The notes below the pieces were generated by a model. It did not search any database and was not told where the DNA came from. It saw nothing but the letters and a program-made list of their open reading frames with translations. From Istiophorus platypterus (taxonomy: Eukaryota; Chordata; Actinopteri; Istiophoriformes; Istiophoridae): 64,000 nt of DNA. Numbering within the stretch: the first letter of the stretch is position 1; the number at the start of each line of letters is the position of its first letter. This document shows positions 57,078 to 64,000 of the stretch, piece after piece. The position numbers and the translations under genes are program-made. The stretch covers positions 13,496,429 to 13,560,428 of the forward strand of contig CM029131.1 of NCBI GenBank assembly GCA_016859345.1. Reading direction: 5' to 3'.

Positions 57078-57350
57078 GCCACAACTAACAACTATTCTTT
57101 TCTGATTAGTTCATTAATCATTTGGTCTATAAAAAGAAAATTAAATCAACAATGAAATGTTTCCTAAAGCCTTGTTTCGTCCACAGCCTCATAATCTTCA
57201 GTTTATTATCAGAGAAGAAGCATAAAAATTCTCTAATTTGAAAACATAAAATCCACCAGATATTTGGCATTTTTGCTTAATTTTTTTTTTTTTTTAAATC
57301 ACCCATTTAATCAATTATAAGAATAGTTGCTGATTAATTTCCTGTCAATA
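57078..57350. repeat. dispersed AT-rich teleost repeat, TAATCGATT/TTAGTTGCAGCCCT type
   Basis: Starts GGGCCACAACTAACAACTATTC and contains TTAATCATTTGGTCTATAAA, TTTGCTTAATTTTTT and AATAGTTGCTGATTAAT, the landmarks of a very common percomorph interspersed repeat with GGGCTGCAACTAAC ends. It is the most complete copy in the window. Confidence 0.6.
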
Positions 57351-59534
57351 GATCGATGGACTGACAGTACTTCTAACAGTTATGTTGCCTTGTTTACAGG
57401 CACCGTTTTGCCTCTTGCCTCTGATCAGGTAACGTACAGACCCAGCTGTGATTGGACCATTACTTCCACCCCATGCCACAATAACTAACAAAGAAAAAAG
57501 TCTGTTTGTGAAAGGCGAAGAAAACAACTCAGTACTTCTGTTTCCCAGGCACAAAACTATCAGCCGCCCTCACACACTAGAGGACATTTGCATGAAGTTC
57601 AACCTTCAACTTCCCATCACCGTCATTTTTCTTAGGGTCTATTTAAAATTAATGGTGTCCTGTTTTGTTTAGTGTTTCAGCCTGTGTGCGAACATTTTAC
57701 TGCTTCAAGAATCAAGGTATTTGTTCTGTGTTTGGTCCCATCTACTGATCATCAATCCTGTCCCTGAAGTCACAACTGTGACGCCACCGGCACCGATATC
57801 GGTCATAGAAAACGCTGGATGTGAAATATTCCATATTTCAAGTTTGGGATATTTAAAATTAAGTAAATTCTGGCTACAGAGGTTCAGAATAACAAACCAC
57901 CACTCCATCATTATCGTCTCGTCACCCGTCAATAGTCTGCCTTGGCTGGTCTCAGGGGCAGAATTTTCCATGGACGCCCAAAGCCAGCATGAAAAAGGAC
58001 ATGGTTCAGTTGATACCAACCCGGAGTCTGCGGATACAGATGTGTTCAAACATGTGGAATCGGTGCGTACAATCCATGTGGTTGTGTATTTGGACTTTTG
58101 CAGACAGGGTGAGATAACAAAATAACGTCACGCAGACCCTTGGCAGTCCGTGGACACACAGAGGTCAGACTGAAGTCTGCTGGACAGGAGCTGGGTACAC
58201 TGGGCGATTTCATAGGAATGAGGAAGCCTAACATGGTCGATTCTGACAGAAAATTCAAGAAAAGAGTTCTCTTTAGTTGTAAAAAAAGAAAAAAAGTAAA
58301 AGGTATTTTCATCTTTTACTGTGAGATTATGACACCAGCTGCTCACTGTTGTTAGGCTTTTTGATTATGTTCAGAAGTGTGATAAATGCTGCCCCACAAG
58401 CACCGGAGGAAGCATAAAGTTTGAATCAAAGCAAAGCAAATTGAACGAGCCCAGAGGTCTGCAGGGCCTTAATCTGCCCACGGGTCTCTGGAGATGTCGG
58501 GGCCCTTATCAGGGCCCACAGCCTGCAGCTCTGCATCCCCCTGACCCAATGTCCAGCCCAGAGTGCGCCCTGACCAGCACCGGAGCAGCTGGATACGTGA
58601 AATGGAGACGGGAGAAATCAGAGGGGTTAACCAGGGTCAACTGCAGCGGGCAGGTGGAGGCTCACAGCTGAGACGGAAAATGAAAAGACGGGGAGATAAA
58701 CAGGACACGACAGCCGGTAAATGGAGCATTTGAAGCTCACTGGACTGAAGTGAAAAACCACAGCTGGAATCCAAACACTTTAACATTTCAACAGCTGCAT
58801 CTGTGATAAAACAAACAGTGATAAATTATGTTATTTACTGAATCATATTGCTACGATGTAAACACACAGTATCCTTATACAAATATCCCTTTTCCAAATT
58901 AACTGTCTCCCAGAAAACTGTGTAGTTTTGTCACATGCAACCAACAACAGTGGGTCTATCGCTTTAATCATGTGATTATTATATTACATGTGTATATTTG
59001 CAAAAGAAGCATATTCCTAAAAGCAAACCTAATATAAATTTACTCAGCCCCTATTATGAGCTCAGATCAGAAGAGGACAGGACATCGGGAGTGAACGAGT
59101 GTCCATGATTTACTGTTCATGCTCCAGAATAATCTGATATCAAAGATCCATTTACGAGCTCTCAGAGATTTCAACCCCATCTCAAGGTCGTGACTCGCTG
59201 CCTGGAGCTGGCTCAGGTGTCATCACATCACCTGAGCAGCAGCATCAAACTTCAGATTCATTATTTATTCATTTATCTATTAAACTTCAACCAGATCATT
59301 ATAATGCAAATCCTTTTAATTTTACTCGATTTTTTTACATTTCTCTAATATGTGAATGCAGCGTGTCCATGCTGAGACAGGGATTTAAAATGCTCCATAA
59401 GAAGAAACCGTTTAAACACTGGCGAGGCCTCTGCCATGACAGGAAGCCTCACATGCAAATGCCAATGGAATCTTTTCAAAGAAAAATCGCCGCATCAGAT
59501 GACAAACACCTGCCCTTCCTCCAGAAAATTCTCT

Positions 59535-59690
59535 CATCGATTTTGGCAACTTTCTTGATAATCGATTAATGAGTCGTTTTTTTTAAGCAAAAATGGTGAA
59601 AGGTGAAAAAACGGTTTCAGGTTTCAGATTCATTTGAAGACATGATCCTGGGGTTGTTGATGTCACAGTAGGTTAACCAATGACAAAAAT
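59535..59690. repeat. dispersed AT-rich teleost repeat fragment (intergenic)
   Basis: TTGATAATCGATTAATGAGTCG, TTTTTTTTAAGCAAAAATGGTG and CATTTGAAGACATGATCCTGGGG match the family. Confidence 0.55.
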
Positions 59691-60754
59691 ATTCAAAAAA
59701 CAACAAAATTTCAATTTGGAACTTTGGTTAAAGGAAACGTGAGAAACGTGCACAGTTGCTTGAAATGTGAGACAATGCTTTTTACACTTTGGTGTTTAAG
59801 ATGAAACAGAAGAGATATGAAGTGTTAATTGGTGTTGTTACCTCTGGACACAGCCAGTTTGGCCAGAAACCTTATATCAGTGTAAAAGGGTGTGTGTCTG
59901 AAAAGGTTTAGAAGAAGAAGTGTTTTTTATCTGCTGACTGGCATGCTTCTCTTCTTCTTTTTCTCCTCCTCCTCCTCTGCATGTCTGACAGTTCATCCAT
60001 CTGCTGTGTCTGCACTCTCCATCTCCACCACATGAAATATGTATGCATGAATGCATGCGGCCAGCAGTTAAGCGGACGAAGTGAAGCATGTCTAATGTCG
60101 CATGATATTCTTCATCACGACTCTGTAGAATCAAAGTTACGAAGGGTAATTTATGCTGGAAGTGCAGCATGGATGCGGGTTTTTTTCTGTGTTGTATGTG
60201 GGATTCTATGCCAGTGAAACCATTCTGGATTGAGGTTTTGGTTCTTAGTTGGATGTTATGGTGCAACAGTCCCTTTAACTGTTGATTTATGCCAGCTAGA
60301 AGACAGATGTTTTCATTTTTTACAGCTTCTTGAAGTATTTAAGGTACTGAAAATGAGCTAAATCTCATGATTTAAAAGACGTGTTTGCTTCATAGATTTT
60401 AAGGTGGTCTGGATCTTTTCATTGGACACTTTTCGGTGGTGATGTAAATAAAAGTCAACCAAGAATCTCCTGTGTAGTCTTCCACTTCTTTCTGTGATCA
60501 TCTTTGTACCGTTTATTATCAAGGTGGCTCTGTTGGACTAAAGGATTTTTCAATCCCTCTGATTAAATCTTTTGATTCAACAGGTTTTAAATGACAGAAT
60601 TTGCCGAAAACAAACATTCCCATCTGGTTAATTTATCTTTTAACATTTTCTAAATCAAATCCCCATTGTGATATGTGCTGATATTCCCATCTAAGAAAAA
60701 CTATATATAGATATAAATCATGATAAGACGATTTTATCACTATTGCCCATTGCT

Positions 60755-61020
60755 ACTTAGGTCTGCAACCAAATATTATTTTCATTATTGATTATTCAGC
60801 AAGCTATCAACCAATTAGATGATGTCTTCAAATGTCTTGTTTTGTCTAAAATCTAATACTTTTGTATTGATGTATACAACAACAACAAAAAGAATCAAAT
60901 CTTCATATCACGAAAACTGTAACCAGAGAATTTTTGACATTTTTGCTGAAATTTTTCGGAAAAATCGGAAAAGTTGTTTGTCAAATTGAATGATCGAGTA
61001 ATCGTCACTACACAAGCAAA
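60755..61020. repeat. dispersed AT-rich teleost repeat copy (intergenic)
   Basis: Starts AGGTCTGCAACCAAATATTA, with GATGTCTTCAAATGTCTTGTTTTGTC, GACATTTTTGCTGAAATTT and GAATGATCGAGTAATCGTCA at the expected spacing. Confidence 0.6.
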
Positions 61021-61241
61021 CAAAGGTTAGATTTTTGGTTTCAGGTGCTTGGTTTGGGCTTCAACACAATTTTTGAAGGTTAAAGAAAATTAAAATTAAT
61101 CACACATACACAAGCAAACACACACACACACACACACACACCAGGTTGGCGTCAGTGTGACATTTGTGTTTAACACAAACCCAGTAGGGGGCGCTCCAAT
61201 CAAATATGAAAAGGTTTTCTGGTGTCAAAAACAAACAAATA

Positions 61242-61289
61242 CACACACGCACACACACACTTGTTCACACAACCATCGAAAAACATGAA

Positions 61290-61341
<52 letters not shown>
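61242..61341. repeat. (CA)n microsatellite, compound
   Basis: A short CA run, a unique spacer, then 50 nt of CA (61290-61340). Confidence 0.9.
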
Positions 61342-61342
<1 letters not shown>

Positions 61343-62336
61343 TCCTCCTCATGCAGGAGTTTTTTTCCCCCTGCATCAAAGAGTGAAGGAGCGGCAGGAG
61401 ATACAACTCCCCCACACCCTGTCTCATCCCCCTGGAGATGAGGAAAATGGGTCAGTTAGCAGAGGGGAGGAGGGGGGAGCAGAGGGAGGCCCCCTGCTGG
61501 CAGGGGTAGGCATGTCCACACACACACTAATACACACAAAAACTCATAAAAATGTAGTTGAGAGATGCAGCGCTTGTTTCATTTAACAGAGACTTCTGGG
61601 AATGTATACACACACAAACATGGGAATACATGAGCTACATGAACATACAAACACACGCATGCTTAAACACACACATGATCTGAATGCACAGACAGACTTG
61701 TGAAATGTCGAGAATACAAAATGGGAAATGTGTACACACCTACTGCATTTGAGGATATGCTAACACACACACACACACACACACACACGCAAGCTCATGC
61801 TTGACTTCTACATTTTCTACATTGTGACTGACTAACTAAATGAAATCGACCATCATGTGCTGTTTTTTTAAAGGCTCACACAAAACAACAAAATGTGTGA
61901 ATGAGTGTTGTGTGAGAGTTTGTTTGAGGGGTTTGTCTTACCTGTGGGTGGGAGGGCAGCAGGACGGCAGGAGGACACAGGAAGGAGAGAGGAGAGAGGA
62001 GAGAGAGAGAGAGAGACAGAGTAACAGACAACAGACAACAGACAACACAACAGAGAAATCATGTCATCGTCCAGTCAATCATGTCCTCCCGTGGTTTCCC
62101 CTCATCCCTATCCGAAACCTCCGGACTCCTCCTACAATCGCTGCTTCCCTGAGAGCTATGCCAACAACAGGAGGTCAAACTGTCACCAGCCTGTTCAGCA
62201 TTCAAATTAGGAAGTGGGAGATAGTGTTTGTGTGCACAAGAAACTCATAGAAAAGGTTGAGACAAACAAAAACACCCACTGATCAGCTTCACACAGACAG
62301 CTGACCTTGAAGTGTTGAAGTGTTTATGTAAATAAG

Positions 62337-62360
62337 TGCGTGTGTGTGTGTGTGTGTGTG

Positions 62361-62396
<36 letters not shown>

Positions 62397-62411
62397 TGCG
62401 CATGTGTGTGT
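62337..62411. repeat. (GT)n microsatellite, interrupted
   Basis: GT runs broken by TTTC and TTTGTGCGCA. Confidence 0.95.
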
Positions 62412-62469
62412 CTGTGTTACAGAGGCCAAGTGCTCTGGTGGTTCACACAGGAGGAGGTAAAAATGAAGA

Positions 62470-62791
62470 GAATGAATGATGAGAGAAAGGAAAGAAAGGA
62501 CAGGGAAGGAAAAGAAAATAAAGGAAAGGAAAGGAAAGGAAAGGAAAGGAAAGGAAAGGAAAGGAAAGGAAAGGAAAGGAAAGGAAAGGAAAGGAAAGGA
62601 AAGAGAAGTAAAAGAAAGGAAAGGAAAGGGAAGGAAAAGAAAGGAAAGAAAGGGAAAAGAAAGGAAATGAAAGAAAAGGAAAGGAAAGGAAAGGGAAAGA
62701 AAACAAAAGGGAAGGAAAAGAAAAGAAAGGGAAGGAAAGGAAAGGAAAGGAAAGGAAAGGAAAGGAAAGGAAAGGAAAGGAAAGGAAAGGA
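62470..62791. repeat. (AAAGG)n pentanucleotide array
   Basis: Perfect AAAGG units for about 80 bp (62522-62602), a diverged middle of AGAAA/GGGAA variants, then perfect units again (62735-62790). Open frames of over 200 aa on both strands are repeat artefacts. Confidence 0.95.
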
Positions 62792-63777
62792 AAAGAGTCT
62801 GCCCTGCCCCACCCCATGTTCCAGTCTCAGGGATGTTGCCATGGTGACTGGTTGGGGGCTTGCACGGCTGGCTTGGCACTTGATGGGCCTGAGTATGTGT
62901 TGGTTTTTTTTGGTTTTTTTTTTTGGGGGGGGGGGGCATACAACCAAAACTCTCTCATCATCACTGAACCAAAGCTGATCAGAGGTCAGACTGAAACTGA
63001 AAACTATGAAGATCATCAGCTGCTCCACACTCATTTCCTGGTTCTGGTTGTTGCAGGACCATGTCCAGACCAGTTCCTGGTCCTGGTCCTGGTCCGGCTC
63101 TGGTTTTCAGGCTTAGCCAGTATTTAACTACACCTCAAAAAGCCTATAATAAAAGCACTACAGGGGCAAACAAATAGGGAGATATTCAAACTGTAAAATA
63201 ATTTCCAGCATATTGACGCAATTATAACATAACTAAACTATTACAAAATGCAAATAATCTTATTTTCTTGCTTTAAGGTAAATTACCGGGCTGGGTTCTG
63301 ATACTTTGAAGCTGCTTCACTTGATTTTACTCACATGTTCTCCTCTGCTTTGCTAATGGCTGTGTTTTTATTAGTTTTTGATTTAATATTTAATTCACCT
63401 CATCATATGACTGTGCTCTGTTAATTTTCTTTACTAAACACCATTCTGGAGGCCCAGTGGTTAAACATGCATGATGTATAATCACAAAATTCCTGCTTTA
63501 ATCCTGGACATACACCTTTTTCGTATGTTTGTTGGAAAAAATAACTCGGTGTAAACACTTTTTAATCAATGATATATGAATTAAAGCCTTTAGACTTGAC
63601 ATTAAAGTGAATATTTCACTGGGGAAAAGATAATAACATTAATAAAAGCGACAATTTCAGAGCAACCCTCCAGTTTTACTTTTTTTTTTTTCCTCATCTC
63701 TGCTGCAGCACAGATGGAGGTCGGCTGATTATGAATTCATGAATATCAGAAAACAACTACAACATCACAATAACACT

Positions 63778-63778
<1 letters not shown>

Positions 63779-63832
<54 letters not shown>
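63779..63832. repeat. (CA)n microsatellite
   Basis: A 54-nt CA run. Confidence 0.95.
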
Positions 63833-63833
<1 letters not shown>

Positions 63834-63930
63834 TTAAATCTGTAGGTAGGAGGGAGAAGAGACAGCTGATGTCTGAAATCCCAAGAGTCCTGACTACACA
63901 CACAAAATATGCAAAAAGTAAAGAACAGCA

Positions 63931-63934
63931 CACA

Positions 63935-63986
<52 letters not shown>

Positions 63987-63987
63987 C
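63931..63987. repeat. (ACGC)n tetranucleotide array
   Basis: Fourteen ACGC units. Strictly alternating purine-pyrimidine and CpG-rich, so a strong Z-DNA candidate. Confidence 0.95.
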
Positions 63988-64000
63988 ACACACAGCTGTA

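Larger units (their letters stand above)
52060..64000. other. upstream intergenic region, no recognised gene
   Basis: Nothing here translates to a protein I recognise. It contains CA/GT microsatellites, a long AAAGG pentanucleotide array (62470-62791), an ACGC tetranucleotide array (63931-63987), decayed dispersed repeats (57078-57350, 59540-59690, 60760-61015) and repeat-poor blocks (52960-53300, 53931-54210, 58440-58680, 59340-59520) that could be regulatory. Open frames are mostly low-complexity artefacts. Confidence 0.7.

Noticed and set aside
62289..63034. Open frames of over 200 codons on both strands
   Set aside because: Translations are KGKERKGKE and SFPFLSFPF periodic strings from the AAAGG array.
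63931..63987. CRISPR-like regular array
   Set aside because: It is a tetranucleotide microsatellite with no spacers, in a vertebrate genome.
1..64000. tRNA genes
   Set aside because: No GGTTCRANNCC B-box paired with an A-box at tRNA spacing was noticed on either strand by eye.

Overview
The window reads as nuclear DNA from a ray-finned (teleost) fish. Supporting signs are small exons with GT/AG borders separated by kilobase introns, very many CA/GT, CT/GA and AC-CG microsatellites, and many decayed copies of AT-rich interspersed repeats built from TAATCGATTAAT blocks of the kind common in percomorph fishes. There are no bacterial operons, CRISPR arrays or rRNA/tRNA genes that I could recognise.

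I can support one protein-coding gene with confidence. It lies on the minus strand and runs from a CpG-rich promoter region near 51.4-52.05 kb leftward to beyond base 1. It encodes an AGAP-family protein (Arf GTPase-activating protein with GTPase-like, PH, ArfGAP and ankyrin domains; centaurin-gamma/PIKE family). Six coding exons are present: 49846-51040, 19127-19185, 18054-18141, 10197-10282, 8838-8979 and 7432-7566. Exon phases join perfectly (1,0,1,0,1,1). The joined product is 568 complete codons plus one base, ending at the close of the GTPase-like domain. The PH, ArfGAP and ankyrin exons must lie to the left of the window. The strings [12 protein letters not shown] and [13 protein letters not shown] resemble AGAP3 more than AGAP1 or AGAP2, so agap3 is the best name. 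The long first exon opens with a [14 protein letters not shown] segment like the start of the long PIKE-L form of AGAP2, so this is a long-N-terminus isoform.

Layout: 1-7431 is the beginning of intron 6. 7432-10282 holds the last three GTPase-domain exons. 10283-18053 is intron 3. 18054-19185 holds the P-loop exon and a 59-nt linker exon, with a palindromic MITE-like element between them. 19186-49845 is a 30.7-kb intron 1 full of microsatellites, polypurine tracts, decayed repeats and several GC-balanced blocks that look like regulatory elements. 49846-51040 is the large first coding exon. About 51.4-52.05 kb is the CpG-rich promoter and 5' leader. 52.1-64 kb is upstream intergenic DNA with microsatellites, dispersed repeats and a few regulatory-looking blocks, with no gene I can recognise.

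No clearly new biological system is evident. The observations most worth checking are: a weak exon-5 splice donor followed at once by a CA-rich tract on the transcribed strand; a 49-nt near-perfect hairpin in intron 6; a 285-bp palindromic element in intron 2; a possible spliced 5' leader that would extend the protein in frame; and a CpG-rich block in the middle of intron 1.
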